Source: Corallococcus coralloides DSM 2259
GTDB taxonomy: Bacteria > Myxococcota > Myxococcia > Myxococcales > Myxococcaceae
Assembly: GCF_000255295.1 (NCBI RefSeq)
Contig: NC_017030.1
Span: 9,398,328 to 9,462,327, forward strand
Direction: 5' to 3'
DNA: 64,000 nucleotides
Position 1 is the stretch's first letter. Every line of letters starts with the position of its first letter. Positions 27,743 through 38,558 of this stretch are shown one piece after another. The notes below the pieces were generated by a model that was not told where the DNA came from, did not search any database, and worked only from the letters and a program-made list of their open reading frames with translations. The translations under genes and the position numbers were made by a program.

Positions 27743-29260
27743 ATGGCCCAAGCTCCTGCCCGCCCGCGTTCCCGTCCTTCCGCCCCGTCCCCGACGGAGG
27801 CCTCTGGCCCGGGTCTGCAAGCGCTGCTGGAGGCGCTGCCAGAGGCCTTCCTCGGCGTGGACGCGGGCTGGCGCATCACCTGGCTGAGCCGGCGCATGCG
27901 CGAGCTGCTGGGGCCCCGCGTCCAGCCGGGCGATGACCTGCGCAAGAAGGTGGCGGACGTGCTGGGCCTGGGCAAGCACCTGCGCCTGGACGCGCCCGCC
28001 AGCGAGCAGCCCTCCGCCGCGCCCTACGAGCACCGCTGGCACGAGGGCGGCTTCTGCTTCGAGGTGAGCACCCGCCCCGTGGACGGCGGCCTGCTGGTGC
28101 ACTGCCGCGACATCACCCGCGAGTTCCAGGCCCGCCACGAGCTGCAGCGCGTGGGTCAGCTCTTCCAGGCGGTGATGGAGGGCACCACCGACGCCATCTA
28201 CATCAAGGACATGGAGGGCACGTACCAGGTCATCAACTCCGCGGGCGCGCGTGCCGTGGGCCGCACCGTGGCCGAGGTGCGCGGCCGCACCGACGCGGAG
28301 CTCTTCCCGGCCGACGAGGCCCGGGTCAACCTGAAGCACGACCGGGACGTGCTCAAGGCGGGCCATCCGCTCACCTACGAGGACACGCAGCGCGACCCCG
28401 ACGGGGACATGCGCGTGTGGATGTCCACCAAGGGCCCGCTGCGCGACCCGGAAGGCAACGTGTTCGGCCTGTTCGGCATCAGCCGCGACATCACCCAACG
28501 CAAGTGGGCGGAAGACGAGGTGCGCCGGCACGCCGAGTTCCAGGAACACCTGATGGGCATCATCAGCCACGACATCCGCAGCCCGCTCGGCGCCATCATG
28601 AACTGGTCGCGCGTGCTCGCGGCCGGCGGGCCCGCGGAGGAGACGGCGCGCACCAGCCAGCGCATCGCCACCGCGGCGGTCCGCATCGAACGGCTGACGC
28701 GCCTCCTGCTGGACTTCACCCGCGCCCGGCTGGTGGGCGGCGTGGTCATCGAGCCGCGCGGTTCGGATACGCAGGAGCTGCTGGCCAAGGTGGCGCACGA
28801 GTTCCGCGTGGCCTTCCCGAAGCGCGACATCGTCGTGGAGCACAAGGGCAACACGCAGGGGCACTGGGACCCGGACCGCCTGGCGCAGGTGGTGTCCAAC
28901 CTGGTGGAGAACGCCCTCAAGTACGGCCCGGCGGACGCGCCCGTGAGCCTGGCCACGCGCGGCCTGCGCAACAAGGTGGTGGTGACGGTCCACAACCAGG
29001 GCCGCCCCATTCCGGAAGCCACCCTGCCCCACCTCTTCGAGCCCTTCCGCCAGGGCCCGCAGCAGACGCGCACGTTGAAGATGAGCTACGGCCTGGGGCT
29101 CTACATCGTGCGCGAAATCGTGCACGCCCACGGCGGCACCATCGAGGTCACCTCCAGCGAGGCGGACGGCACCACCTTCACCGTCACGCTCCCGCGCCGC
29201 GCGCCGCCCCGGAAGGGCCCGCCGCCCGAGCCGCCTTCGCCGCCCTCGCACCGCGACTGA
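27743..29260 (+). CDS. Double-PAS sensor histidine kinase
   Basis: A 505-residue soluble kinase. A Pro/Ser-rich leader is followed by a first PAS-like domain (LEALPEAFLGVDAGWRITWL), then a second, clearer PAS-PAC (FQAVMEGTTDAIYIKDMEGT ... FGISRDITQRK). The HisKA box LMGIISHDIRSPLGAIMN gives H276. The ATPase domain has LVENALKYGPADAP, TVHNQGRPIPEATLPHLFE and YGLGLYIVREIVHAHGG. It closely resembles the kinases at 39149, 41743 and 61408, so this part of the chromosome carries a paralogous set. No regulator adjoins it; the convergent cheB ends 22 bp away. The ligand or cofactor of the PAS domains is unknown. Confidence 0.92.
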   Translation: MAQAPARPRSRPSAPSPTEASGPGLQALLEALPEAFLGVDAGWRITWLSRRMRELLGPRVQPGDDLRKKVADVLGLGKHLRLDAPASEQPSAAPYEHRWHEGGFCFEVSTRPVDGGLLVHCRDITREFQARHELQRVGQLFQAVMEGTTDAIYIKDMEGTYQVINSAGARAVGRTVAEVRGRTDAELFPADEARVNLKHDRDVLKAGHPLTYEDTQRDPDGDMRVWMSTKGPLRDPEGNVFGLFGISRDITQRKWAEDEVRRHAEFQEHLMGIISHDIRSPLGAIMNWSRVLAAGGPAEETARTSQRIATAAVRIERLTRLLLDFTRARLVGGVVIEPRGSDTQELLAKVAHEFRVAFPKRDIVVEHKGNTQGHWDPDRLAQVVSNLVENALKYGPADAPVSLATRGLRNKVVVTVHNQGRPIPEATLPHLFEPFRQGPQQTRTLKMSYGLGLYIVREIVHAHGGTIEVTSSEADGTTFTVTLPRRAPPRKGPPPEPPSPPSHRD

Positions 29261-29282
29261 AAGCCGCGCGGCCCCGTGGCCG

Positions 29283-30314
29283 TCAGACGAAGCGCGAGAG
29301 GAGGGGCACCAGGTCGTCCAGCGGCGCGCTGCCGTTGGACAGGCCCGCCTCGTCCACCGCGCGCGGCATGCCGTACACCACGCAGGAGGACTCCGCCTCC
29401 GTGAGCACCACGCCGCCCGCGGCGCGCAGGGCCCGCGCGCCCTGGAGCCCGTCCTCGCCCATGCCGGTGAGCACCAGCCCCAGCGCGTCCCGCCCCCAGA
29501 CCTCCGCCACGCTCTGGAAGAGCACGTCCACGGAAGGATGGTGCGGGGTGCCCAGCGGATGGCGGTCCAGGCGCACCAGGTTGAGCGCCCCGTGCCGCGC
29601 CACCTTCAGGTGGTGGCCCGCGCGCGCCAGCACCGCGCGGCCCGGCACCAGCTCCATGCCGTCGCTGGCCTCCACCACCTCCAGCGCGCTCTGCGAGTCC
29701 AGCCGCTTCGCCACGGCCTCCGTGTAGCCAGCGGGGATGTGCAGCGCGAGCACCACCGGCGCCGGAAAGTCCCGGGGCAGCGCGGACAACAGCCGCGTCA
29801 GCGCCTGCGGCCCGCCCGTGGACGTGCCCACCGCGAGCAGCTTCGTCGACGTCGCGGGCAGGGGCTTCGGGGGCGGGGCGTCCGCGGCCTCCGCCAGCTC
29901 CTGCTGGTAGCGCGGCACCGCGCGCCCCGCGATGCGCACCTTCTCCACCAGCTCCGCGCTCATTTCGTAGAGCCGGTCCGTGGCGAGCGCCGTGGGCTTG
30001 TGCACCAGGTCCACCGCGCCCGCCTGGAGCGCGGCCACCGCCAGGTCGCTGTCCGTGCCCGCGCTGCTCACCACCACCACGCGCGGCGCGTCCGGCATGC
30101 CGGACAGGGCGCGCAGGAAGCCCGTGCCGTCCAGCGACGGCATCACCAGGTCCAGGGTGATGACGTCCGGCTTGAGCTCCGCCACCCGCTCCAGCGCATC
30201 CAGGCCGTCACGCGCGGTGCCCACCACCTCCAGCCCCTCCGCGTCCGACAGCACCTTGCGCAGCACCTTGCGCGCGAACGCCGAGTCGTCCACCACCAGC
30301 ACGCGCAACGTCAT
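29283..30314 (-). CDS. cheB: CheB methylesterase of the Che7-like operon
   Basis: A 343-residue protein. The receiver holds D55 in VITLDLVMPSLDG. The esterase domain has VGTSTGGPQALTRL (serine), LALHIPAGY (histidine) and LTGMGEDGLQG (aspartate). It demethylates the receptor of this cluster. The ATG at 30314 overlaps the cheR stop (ATGA), so it is the translationally coupled last gene of a seven-gene operon: CheY, CheA, CheW, MCP, HEAT protein, CheR, CheB. A longer upstream frame lies within cheR and is rejected. Confidence 0.94.
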   Translation of the reverse strand: MTLRVLVVDDSAFARKVLRKVLSDAEGLEVVGTARDGLDALERVAELKPDVITLDLVMPSLDGTGFLRALSGMPDAPRVVVVSSAGTDSDLAVAALQAGAVDLVHKPTALATDRLYEMSAELVEKVRIAGRAVPRYQQELAEAADAPPPKPLPATSTKLLAVGTSTGGPQALTRLLSALPRDFPAPVVLALHIPAGYTEAVAKRLDSQSALEVVEASDGMELVPGRAVLARAGHHLKVARHGALNLVRLDRHPLGTPHHPSVDVLFQSVAEVWGRDALGLVLTGMGEDGLQGARALRAAGGVVLTEAESSCVVYGMPRAVDEAGLSNGSAPLDDLVPLLSRFV

Positions 30315-31132
30315 GGGTCCGCCTTGCTGTAGAAGAACGCGCCACGGCGCTCCTCGCAGCGCAGCGCCGTGCCGAAGCGCATCAGGGACTCGGAGGTGCC
30401 CACCACCAGGTGCCCGCCGGGCCGCAGCGCCCCGGTGAGGCCGTCCACCACGCGGCGCGCGGTGTCGTCCTGGAAGTAGATGAGCACGTTGCGGCAGAGG
30501 ACGGCGTCGCAGCTGCCCGGCTCCGGGTAGCCCGCGGTGTCCACCAGGTTGAGCTGGCGCCACTCCACCCGGGCCATCAGGTCCGGCCGCACGCGGGGAC
30601 GGCCGTCCACCATGTCCAGCCAGCGGCCCATCACGCCCGGGGGCAGCGCGCGCAGGCAGCGCAGGTTGTGCTCCCCCGACTTCGCGCGCTCCAGCGCCTT
30701 GGAGCTCAGGTCCGTGGCCAGGATGGACACGTCATTCAGCACGCCGCGCGAGTCCAGCAGCATGGCCAGCGTGAGGGGCTCTTCACCGGTGGAGCACGCC
30801 GCGCACCACACGCGGGGCTTCCTGCCCGCGCGCACCTCCGGCACCAGCAGCTCGTCCACCAGCACCTCCAGCGCCTGGGGCTCGCGGAAGAAGTACGTCT
30901 CGTGGACGAGCAGCGCCTCCACCAGCGAGTCCAGCGTCTCCGGCCCCTTCGGGTCGTAGCGGAGGTAGTAGTAGTAATCGAGCAGCGAGTCGAACCCGGC
31001 CTCCAGCGCCCGGGTGGACAGCTTCTCCGCCAGCAGGTCCCGGTCCTCGGGCCCATAGTGCAGGCCCGAGCGCTGCTCGATGAGCATGGAGAGGATGGCC
31101 AGGACCTGCGGGGACAGCGGCAGCGTGCTCAT
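30311..31132 (-). CDS. cheR: CheR methyltransferase of the Che7-like operon
   Basis: A 273-residue classical CheR: N-terminal helical domain (MLIEQRSGLHYGPEDRDLLA), then the SAM-binding region PRVWCAACSTGEEPLTLAML and SCDAVLCRNVLIYFQDD. Unlike the CheR at 9370 it has no TPR extension. It methylates the soluble MCP encoded two genes upstream. It lies 14 bp past the HEAT-repeat gene and overlaps cheB. Confidence 0.94.
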   Translation of the reverse strand: MSTLPLSPQVLAILSMLIEQRSGLHYGPEDRDLLAEKLSTRALEAGFDSLLDYYYYLRYDPKGPETLDSLVEALLVHETYFFREPQALEVLVDELLVPEVRAGRKPRVWCAACSTGEEPLTLAMLLDSRGVLNDVSILATDLSSKALERAKSGEHNLRCLRALPPGVMGRWLDMVDGRPRVRPDLMARVEWRQLNLVDTAGYPEPGSCDAVLCRNVLIYFQDDTARRVVDGLTGALRPGGHLVVGTSESLMRFGTALRCEERRGAFFYSKADP

Positions 31133-31146
31133 GGGCCGTGGGTTCT

Positions 31147-33516
31147 CTAGCGGCCCAGGGCCAACAGGCAGGCACGGCGCACTTCGGGGTCTTCGTCGCG
31201 GTGGGCCGCCTTGTCCAGCGCCTCGCGCGCCTCCACCGTGCCCAGCGCCGCCACCGCGGGCGCGGTGGCCCGGCGGCCCGCGGGGCTCGCGCTGACGAGC
31301 GACTGCATCAGCGCAGCCCTCGCGTCCGCCCGGCGCATGCGCGCCAGCGCCGCCACCAGCAGGGGCGCCGTCGCGTCGTCCGCGGCCTCCAGCGCCGCCA
31401 TCAGCCCGGGCAGGCGCCCCTCCACGGGCAGCGCCAGCGCGGACACCACCTGCTCGCGCAGCATCACGTCGCCCAGGAGCGACACCAGCTGCTGGGTCGC
31501 GTGCGAGCCCGTGCGCGTGGCGAGGAAGCCCACCGCCGCGCTGCGCACGCTGTCATCCCGGTCCCCGGCGGCGCGCAGGAGCGCGGGCAGCGTCTCCGGC
31601 GCGTCGTACTCCGCCACGGCGGACAGGGCCACCAGCCGCGTGGCCGGGTCCTCCGAGTGCACCGCCTCCAGCAGCACCGGCAGCGCGTCCGGCCGCCGGG
31701 CCACGCCCAGCCCCAGCAGGGCCGCGCGGCGCACGTCCGCGTCCGAGGACGAGGCCGCCCGGCGCAGCGCCGCCATGGCGCTCTCCGTGTGCATGTGCGC
31801 CAGCGCGTCCACCACCGCCACGCGCACCTGGCCCGCGTCGTCGTTGGCCAGCGCGACGATGGCGTCCGCGGCGGCCTCCTCGTTGAGCTTCCCCAGCGAC
31901 TGGCACGCGTAGTAGCGCACCCACGGGTCGCGGTCGTTCAGGCCGCCCAGCAGCGTGGAGGTGATGCGCGCCTGCTTGTCCGTCTGGCCCAGCGCGCGCA
32001 TGGCGGTGGCGCGCGTGCGCTCCGACTCATGGTTCGCGGCGGCCAGCAGCGCGTCCACCGCGCGCGGGTCGTCGATGAAGGGCAGGCCGTAGATGGCCGC
32101 GTCGCGCAGCCGCTCGTCCGGGTCCCGCATGGCCAGGAGCAGCGCGTCCAGGCCGCGCGGGTAGCCGAAGTACGCCACGATGCGCAGCGCCGCCCGCCGC
32201 TGGCGCGCGTCCGTGGAGCGCGCGGCCTCCAGCGCCAGGTTCTCCGTCGTCTCGCTGCCCAGCGACTGGATGGCGCCCACCACCGCCTGCGACACGCGCG
32301 GGTCTTCATCCGCCAGCCGCGCGAACAGGGCCGGCACCGCGGACGTGTCGCCAATGCGCGACAGCGTCTCCGCCGCCAGCGCGCGCACCGTCGCGTCCCG
32401 GTCCTCCAGGCACAACAGCACGTCCGGCACCGCCGCGGAGCGCTTGCCCACCAGCGGCAACAGCACCCGCCTGCGCGAGCTGTCACCCTCGCGCAGCGCC
32501 TGCAGGATTTGCGAGTCCGCCTCCGCGCCCAGCTCGCCCAGGGCCGCCGCGGCCGCGCGCGACACGCCCAGGTCCTGCGAGTCCAGGAGCTTCAGGAGCC
32601 CCGTGGCCGCGTCCGCGCCGCCCACCCAGCCCAACAGGCGCGCCACCGCGGTCTTCTCCCCCGCGTCCGCGCCCGCGATGACCTGGGCCAGCCGGCGTCC
32701 GGTGGGGTGCGGCTCCGACGAGGTGGAGCGCAGCACCGACGGCACCGTGCGCGCGCCGCCGAAGCGCTGCACCTGCGCGTCATGGATTTCGACCAGCGCC
32801 ACCGCCGCCACGCGCACCACCGCGTCGTTGCCGCGCTGGAGCAGTCCCACCAGCGCGGGCACCGCGGCCTCCTGGCCGGTGCGGCCCAGCGCGCGCGCCG
32901 CCTCCAGGACGTAGAAGGGGTCGGACAACAGCGCCATCAGCGCCGGCACGACGGTGGGGTCGCCCGAGCGGCCCAGCACGTCGATGGCGGGGAAGATGCG
33001 GAAGAAGTTGCCGCTTCCCAGCGAGGACAGGAGCGCATCCACCGCCGCGCCGCCGCCCACGCGGCCCAGCGCCTCGATGGCGGCCACCGCCACGTTGTCG
33101 TCCGGGTGGACGATGAGCCGCGACAACAGCGGCACGGACCTCCGGCTGCGGCGGCGTCCCAGCACCTGGGCCGCGTCACAGACGATGGCCGGGTTGGGGT
33201 CGTCCCCCAGCAGCTCCACCGGGCCCTCCACCTCGCCCGTGGCGGCCACCAGCGCGTCCACCGCCGCGGCGATGCGCGCCTCGTTGTCCCGGCGGTGGCG
33301 CAGCACCTCGCACAGGGGCTCCACGGCGGCAGTGCCCAGGCGCGCCAGCGCGGACACCACGGCGCGGCGCACCGCCCACGACGGCGCGTCCAGCCCGCTC
33401 ACCAGCACCGGCAGGCTCGCCGGACCCCGGCGCGCCAGCTGATCCACCTCTTCCACCCGGGCGCGGTCCTCCGCGGATAGCGACAAAGGGTGTTGCTTCG
33501 CGGTCGTGCTGCTCAC
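31147..33516 (-). CDS. HEAT-repeat protein of the chemosensory operon (Cpc7-like)
   Basis: A 789-residue all-helical protein with more than twenty tandem HEAT/PBS-lyase repeats, for example [20 protein letters not shown] and VRAALVALAxxG-type units ([20 protein letters not shown]). It has no membrane segment or catalytic motif. Such solenoids bind other proteins, so it may tie the array to an output. From memory, the M. xanthus Che7 operon also carries a HEAT-repeat gene (Cpc7) at this position, next to a membrane fatty-acid desaturase (Des7); no desaturase is present here. The GTG start at 33516 overlaps the MCP stop (GTGA), which fixes the start and shows coupling. Repeats within the gene are diverged. 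Confidence 0.9.
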   Translation of the reverse strand: MSSTTAKQHPLSLSAEDRARVEEVDQLARRGPASLPVLVSGLDAPSWAVRRAVVSALARLGTAAVEPLCEVLRHRRDNEARIAAAVDALVAATGEVEGPVELLGDDPNPAIVCDAAQVLGRRRSRRSVPLLSRLIVHPDDNVAVAAIEALGRVGGGAAVDALLSSLGSGNFFRIFPAIDVLGRSGDPTVVPALMALLSDPFYVLEAARALGRTGQEAAVPALVGLLQRGNDAVVRVAAVALVEIHDAQVQRFGGARTVPSVLRSTSSEPHPTGRRLAQVIAGADAGEKTAVARLLGWVGGADAATGLLKLLDSQDLGVSRAAAAALGELGAEADSQILQALREGDSSRRRVLLPLVGKRSAAVPDVLLCLEDRDATVRALAAETLSRIGDTSAVPALFARLADEDPRVSQAVVGAIQSLGSETTENLALEAARSTDARQRRAALRIVAYFGYPRGLDALLLAMRDPDERLRDAAIYGLPFIDDPRAVDALLAAANHESERTRATAMRALGQTDKQARITSTLLGGLNDRDPWVRYYACQSLGKLNEEAAADAIVALANDDAGQVRVAVVDALAHMHTESAMAALRRAASSSDADVRRAALLGLGVARRPDALPVLLEAVHSEDPATRLVALSAVAEYDAPETLPALLRAAGDRDDSVRSAAVGFLATRTGSHATQQLVSLLGDVMLREQVVSALALPVEGRLPGLMAALEAADDATAPLLVAALARMRRADARAALMQSLVSASPAGRRATAPAVAALGTVEAREALDKAAHRDEDPEVRRACLLALGR

Positions 33517-36056
33517 GTGGCCTGCTCCCGTGTGTTCCGGGGCGTCCCCGGCTCCGTGGCGCCCAACAGGCCGCTCAGGTGACTCAAGCCCTCCACCTGC
33601 TCTCCGTGCAGCCGCGACAGCTGTCCCAGCCGGCCCGCCACCTCCTTCACCTCCTGGGCGGTGACGGCCATGGCGCGCGCCTGCTCCGCCGTGGTGCCGG
33701 CGATCTCCTTCGCGCGGGTGCGCATGTCCTCCACCGACCGGCCCAGCTGTTCACTCATCGTGGCCTGGTCCAGGGCGGCCTTCGCCACCGCCGCCACGCC
33801 CGTGGCCTGCTTCGCGGCGGACACGGTGAGCAGGGACAGGGCGTCCGTCTGCTCATCCAGCGCGCGCGCGGTGGTCTTCGCCACCCGGCGCACCTCCTCC
33901 GCGCCGCGCACCAGCGACGTGAGCGCCTGGGCCTGCTCGTCCGTGGCGCGCGTGACCTCCTTGGCCAGGGTGGCCACCTGACGGCTGGCGAGCTCGCCCT
34001 GCTTGAGCGCGCGGGCCTGCTCCGACATGGCGCGCGTGGACTGGGCCACCTCCTTGCGCGTGGCCTCCATGGCCTTCGTCACCTCTTGCGCGGCCTTGGC
34101 CTGCTCCGAGATGCCGGTGAGCGTGCGCTGCGTGGAGGCCGCCACCTCCTGCGCGGTCGCCCCCAGCACCCCCACCTGCTGGCCCTGCGCCATCACCGCG
34201 GCGCTCACGCCCTGCACCAGCTGGCGCATCTGCGCGGTGCCGCGGGCCAGGTCCGTGGCGGCCTGGGCCTGCTCCTGCATCGCGCGCGACACCTTCTCCG
34301 CCACCTCCGACAGCTGGTTGTTGGAGCGCACCGCGTCTCGCAGCGCCTTGGCCTGGTCCTGGGTGGCCTGGGTGGTCTGCCGCGCCATGCGCCGCATCTC
34401 CGTGCCGCCCTGGGTCAGCGCCTGCGCGGCCTGCGCCTGCTCCACCGCGGACGCGGCGATGAGCCGCCCCTGCTCGCTCACCTTCGCCGTGGCCTGCACC
34501 AGCGCCTGCACCGCCTGCACCTGCTCCGCCGACGCGCGCGACGCCTCACGCACGTTCGTGCCCAGTTCGTCCACGCCCTTGAGGATGGTGCCCAGCGCGC
34601 GCTCCGCGTCTCCCGCCAGCGCCGCGCCTTCGTCCGCCGCGCGCACGCCCTCGCCGGTGGCCACCGCCGCCTCGCGCGCCGTCGTCTGGAGGCCCCGGAC
34701 AATCTTCGCCACGTCGCTGCTGGCCGCCGCCGCGCGGTCCGCCAGGGCGCGGATCTCCTCCGCCACCACCGCGAAGCCGCGGCCGTGCTCGCCCGCGCGC
34801 GCCGCCTCGATGCTGGCGTTGAGCGACAGGAGGTTGGTGCGGTCCGCGATGAGGTTGATGGTCTGCACGATGTCGCCAATCTCCTCGGCGCGCCGGCCCA
34901 TCTCCTTCATCACCCCGGACGACTCCACGATGGACTGGCGGATGCGACCGAAGCCCGCGATGGAGCGCGCCACGGTGGCGCCGCCCTCGCGCGCGCTCGT
35001 GCCCACGCGCTCCGCGGCCAGCCGCGCCTCCTCCGTCAGCTGCGCCGCGCGGCGCGTGGAGGACTCCAGCTGCGAGGACGCGGTGGCGCTGGTGGACGCC
35101 TGGGTGTTGATGCTCTCCGCCGCGCGGGCCACCGCCTGGGCGGAGCGCGACAGCTCCTCGATGGTGGCCGCGTTGGCGTCCACCACGGCGGCGTTCTTCT
35201 CCGCGGTGGCGGCCACCTCCTCCACGCTGGCGGCCACCTCCTGCACGGTGGACGCGGTGGTGACGGCGCTCGCCTCCAGGGTGCGCGTGTGCTCGGCCAC
35301 GCCGCGCACGCTGCGGGCCACCTGCTCCGTGGCGGCGGCCGCGTCCTCCACGCTGGAGGACATGGTGGCCGCGTCGCGCACCACGTCCTGGAGCGTCTTG
35401 CCCAGGGACACCACGGCGCCGGACACCTGGCCCATGCGCTCGCCCACGCCCTGCGCGTCCGCGGCCAGCCGGGTGATGCCCTTGGACATCTCTTCAATGG
35501 TGGCGGCGACCTCCTCCGTGGTGGCGGCGCTGGTCTGGTTGCGCGACACCAGGTCCTCCACCGTGGCGGTCATCTCCTGCATGCTCGCCAGCAGCTCTTC
35601 ACTGGAGGCGGCCAGGTCCTCCGCGTTGGCGCTCACGCCCTTCACCGAGCGCGCCACCTCCTCCAGCGTGGAGGCCGTCACGTCCGCGTTGGAGGCGAGC
35701 GAGCCCGCGTCCTTGCGCACGCCGGACACCGACGCCGTGACCTCCTGGATGGTGGCCGCGTTGGTCTCCGCCTCCTGCTGCACGCCCTTCGCCGACTCGC
35801 CCACGGACAACTGGCTGCGCACCAGCGCCTGCACCGCGATGCCCGTCTGCTCCACCTGCGTGGCCACGGACTCGATGGCGATCCGCACCTGCTCGCCCGC
35901 CGCCGCCTGGTCGTTGCCCGCGGACGCGAGCCGCGCCGCCAGCTGCTCGGTGGACTTCACCAGCCCCACGCCTTCCGCCACCTGGAGCGAGGCGCGCTCC
36001 GCCAGCGCGCGAGCGTCCTCCAGCTTGCGCACGCTGTTACCGTTGTCCGTCGACAT
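33513..36056 (-). CDS. Soluble methyl-accepting chemotaxis protein (Mcp7-like)
   Basis: An 847-residue protein with no transmembrane segment and no HAMP. Almost all of it is coiled coil built on heptad repeats rich in Ala/Glu/Val. The signalling tip is [20 protein letters not shown] near residue 400, so the hairpin has two arms of about 400 residues, unusually long for a receptor. No separate ligand domain is visible, so it may sense through a partner, perhaps the HEAT protein downstream. It overlaps the cheW stop by 20 bp and the HEAT gene by 4 bp. The short N-terminus ([20 protein letters not shown]) fits ATG 36056. Confidence 0.9.
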   Translation of the reverse strand: MSTDNGNSVRKLEDARALAERASLQVAEGVGLVKSTEQLAARLASAGNDQAAAGEQVRIAIESVATQVEQTGIAVQALVRSQLSVGESAKGVQQEAETNAATIQEVTASVSGVRKDAGSLASNADVTASTLEEVARSVKGVSANAEDLAASSEELLASMQEMTATVEDLVSRNQTSAATTEEVAATIEEMSKGITRLAADAQGVGERMGQVSGAVVSLGKTLQDVVRDAATMSSSVEDAAAATEQVARSVRGVAEHTRTLEASAVTTASTVQEVAASVEEVAATAEKNAAVVDANAATIEELSRSAQAVARAAESINTQASTSATASSQLESSTRRAAQLTEEARLAAERVGTSAREGGATVARSIAGFGRIRQSIVESSGVMKEMGRRAEEIGDIVQTINLIADRTNLLSLNASIEAARAGEHGRGFAVVAEEIRALADRAAAASSDVAKIVRGLQTTAREAAVATGEGVRAADEGAALAGDAERALGTILKGVDELGTNVREASRASAEQVQAVQALVQATAKVSEQGRLIAASAVEQAQAAQALTQGGTEMRRMARQTTQATQDQAKALRDAVRSNNQLSEVAEKVSRAMQEQAQAATDLARGTAQMRQLVQGVSAAVMAQGQQVGVLGATAQEVAASTQRTLTGISEQAKAAQEVTKAMEATRKEVAQSTRAMSEQARALKQGELASRQVATLAKEVTRATDEQAQALTSLVRGAEEVRRVAKTTARALDEQTDALSLLTVSAAKQATGVAAVAKAALDQATMSEQLGRSVEDMRTRAKEIAGTTAEQARAMAVTAQEVKEVAGRLGQLSRLHGEQVEGLSHLSGLLGATEPGTPRNTREQAT

Positions 36057-36483
36057 CCGCCGCCTCCTCCCCCACCACCCGGGGGAAATCGATGAGCATC
36101 ACCAGCCGCGGGCCCACCTGCGCCACGGCCTTCACGAACCCCTTCGCGCCCTCCACCACCATGGGTGGGGGCGGCTGGATGGTGCGGGGGTCCAGCTTCA
36201 ACACCTCGCGGGCGCTGTCCACGAGCAGTCCCACGGTGCGCTCGCCCAGCTGCCCCACCACCACCCGTGAATCCAGGGACTGCGTCCCCGCCGGCAGCCC
36301 GAAGCGGACGCGCGCGTCCACCACCGGGATGACCCGGCCGCGCACCTGCACCAGGCCCGCCACGTGAGAGGGCGCCCCGGGCACCGGCGTCGCGCCGGTG
36401 AAGGACTCCATCTGCACCACGTCCGCCGCGGGCATCGCGTATTCCGTCCCGTCCACCTTGAACAGCACGTGCAGCACGTTCAT
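36037..36483 (-). CDS. cheW: CheW coupling protein of the Che7-like operon
   Basis: A 148-residue CheW domain: [20 protein letters not shown], the coupling segment [21 protein letters not shown] and [16 protein letters not shown]. It joins the soluble receptor to CheA. The ATG at 36483 overlaps the cheA stop (ATGA); a GTG three codons upstream is possible but gives no better fit. The gene also overlaps the start of the MCP gene. Confidence 0.92.
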   Translation of the reverse strand: MNVLHVLFKVDGTEYAMPAADVVQMESFTGATPVPGAPSHVAGLVQVRGRVIPVVDARVRFGLPAGTQSLDSRVVVGQLGERTVGLLVDSAREVLKLDPRTIQPPPPMVVEGAKGFVKAVAQVGPRLVMLIDFPRVVGEEAADVDGQR

Positions 36484-38558
36484 GACACCCACTCCCCTGC
36501 CCTGGACGCACGCTTGCGGCGGCCCACGCGCGCCGCGCCCAGCGCGCCCAGGTCCAGCACCAGCGTGGGCTGTCCGTCACCCAGGTCCGTGGCGCCCGCC
36601 ACGCCGGGCACGCGCACGAGCGGATCCTCCAGCGGCCGCAACACGATCTCCTGCTGTCCCACCAGCCGGTCCACCGCGAAGGCCACCGGCTCCCCGCGCT
36701 GGCGCACGATGAGCGCCTTGGCGCCCTGGCCCGCCTCGCTGGCGCTCACGGGCATGTCCAACAGCCGCGCCAGCGACACCAGCGGCACCGCCGCGCCCCG
36801 GCGCTCCACCAGGCCCAGGCCATCCGCGCCCGCGGGGCGCACCACGCCGGTGACATCGATGAGCTCCTCCACGGTGCCCACCGAGACGGCGTACCGGCGG
36901 CCCGCGCATTCAAAGACGATGGCGTCCATCAGCGTCACCGTCAGGGGGACGCACACGGTGAAGGTGGTGCCCACGCCCTTGCGCGTGTCCATGCGCAATT
37001 CGCCGCCCAGCTGCTCCACGACGATGCGGCGCACGATGTCCATGCCCATGCCCCGGCCGCTGGTGCGCGTGGCCTCCTGCCGCGTGGACAGGCCGGGCCG
37101 GCACAACAGGTCCAGCAGCGCGTCCGCGGAGTCCGGCACGGGGGCGTTCGCCGCCTTCGCCACCGCCTTCGCGTCCACGCCGCGCCCGTCGTCGCGCAGG
37201 GTGAGCTCCAGCTGGCCGTTGGCGCTGGCGTGGCAGGTCAGGCGCACCAGCCCTTCGGCGGGCTTGCTCGCGGCCTGGCGCTCCTCGGGGGACTCCAGCG
37301 CGTGGTCCACGGCGTTGCGCACCAGGTGCACCAGCGCGGGCAACAGCCGGTCCGCCACCGCCTTGTCCAGCTCCGCGTCACCCACGTCCAGCTCCAGCCG
37401 CACCGCCTTGCCCGTGGCCCGGCGCAGGCCGCGCACCAGCAGGGGCAGCCGCTCCAGCACGTCGCCCACGCGCACCATGCGCAGCCGCAGGATGGCCGAG
37501 CGCAGGTCGCGCAGCTGCCGGCCGTTCTCCTGGAGGATGGCGGTGATTTCCCGCGTGGGCGCGCCCGCCTGGGTGAGCGCCGCCACCGCGCGCATCAGCC
37601 GCGAGCGGTTGACCACGAGCGACGCCAGCCACTCCATGGCCTCGTCCAGCCGGGACACCTCCACGCGCAGGAGGCCACCGCCCCGGCGCACCTCCGGCTC
37701 CTCCAGCTCCTCCTCGAGGACGGCGGCACCGGGCAGGCCCTCCACGCCTTCCGGGACCCCGTCCCCGTCCTCGGGCGGCGCTTCCGCGGGCGCGGGCGCC
37801 TCCAGCGAGCGCACCGTGGCGGGAGGTCCGCCCACGGTGTCCAGCAGCACGCCGTCCTCCGCGCGGGTGATGAGCAGCAGCGCGAACGCGAGCGACGCGC
37901 CCCCCGCGGCGGCGCCGGACAGGGGCAGCACCTTCACGATGTCCGCGAGCTTCGCCACGCGCTCGCGCACGGTGTTGATGTTGAGCCCCTTCGCGGCGCG
38001 CTCCGACGACGGCACGAAGTCCAGCCGCAGCGCGCGCTGGCCTCCGGCGAGCCCGCCCTCCAGCTGCTCGCGCTCGGACGGGGCCAGGCGGGAGGCGAAC
38101 GAGGCCTCCGCGTCCAGCTTCACGGGCCGGGCCCGCTTGGGGACCGCGTCCCGCACCTGCGGCCCCAGCGCCTCCAGCCGCTCCAGCAGGTTCGCGGGCG
38201 CGGGCGACGCCGTCTTTCCGGCGCCCAGCTGCCGCACGCGCAGCTCGATGGCGCGCAGGCCCTCCACCAGCGGCTCCACGCTGGACTCGGGCAGCCGGCC
38301 GCCGGCTTGATCCGCCAGCCGCAGCGACGCCTCCATCCAGTGCGCCAGGGAGACGACGGGCTCCACGTCCACCATGGCGGACAGGCCCTTGAGCGTATGC
38401 AGCGCGCGGAACAGCTCACGCACCGCGCGGGGCTGGGCCTGCCCCTTGCGTACGGCCTCCTCCACCGCGAGCAGGTCCTTCTGCGCGGAGGCGAGCAACT
38501 CATCCGCCTCCGCCAGGTAGGCGGGGAGGAACTCCGCGAACTCCCCGGTTCCGGTCAC
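36480..38558 (-). CDS. cheA: CheA histidine kinase of the Che7-like operon
   Basis: A 692-residue kinase. The HPt domain has H54 in RALHTLKGLSAMVD. A region at about 165-235 (LRLDFVPSSERAAKGLNINT) fits a P2-like CheY-binding domain. The dimerisation and ATPase core has HLVRNAVDHALESPEER, LRDDGRGVDAKAV and GRGMGMDIVRRIV, and the CheW-like domain ends the protein. There is no C-terminal receiver; a separate cheY gene precedes it. The start is GTG 38558, which overlaps the cheY stop (GTGA). It takes phosphate from ATP and hands it to CheY and CheB of this cluster. Confidence 0.94.
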   Translation of the reverse strand: MTGTGEFAEFLPAYLAEADELLASAQKDLLAVEEAVRKGQAQPRAVRELFRALHTLKGLSAMVDVEPVVSLAHWMEASLRLADQAGGRLPESSVEPLVEGLRAIELRVRQLGAGKTASPAPANLLERLEALGPQVRDAVPKRARPVKLDAEASFASRLAPSEREQLEGGLAGGQRALRLDFVPSSERAAKGLNINTVRERVAKLADIVKVLPLSGAAAGGASLAFALLLITRAEDGVLLDTVGGPPATVRSLEAPAPAEAPPEDGDGVPEGVEGLPGAAVLEEELEEPEVRRGGGLLRVEVSRLDEAMEWLASLVVNRSRLMRAVAALTQAGAPTREITAILQENGRQLRDLRSAILRLRMVRVGDVLERLPLLVRGLRRATGKAVRLELDVGDAELDKAVADRLLPALVHLVRNAVDHALESPEERQAASKPAEGLVRLTCHASANGQLELTLRDDGRGVDAKAVAKAANAPVPDSADALLDLLCRPGLSTRQEATRTSGRGMGMDIVRRIVVEQLGGELRMDTRKGVGTTFTVCVPLTVTLMDAIVFECAGRRYAVSVGTVEELIDVTGVVRPAGADGLGLVERRGAAVPLVSLARLLDMPVSASEAGQGAKALIVRQRGEPVAFAVDRLVGQQEIVLRPLEDPLVRVPGVAGATDLGDGQPTLVLDLGALGAARVGRRKRASRAGEWVS

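Noticed and set aside
33513-36056. DNA repeats within the soluble MCP gene
   Set aside because: The similarity comes from coiled-coil heptads and codon bias, not from copied DNA.
33579-36095. 838-aa plus-strand frame
   Set aside because: It is antisense to the soluble MCP gene and has a low-complexity His/Leu/Arg composition without domains.
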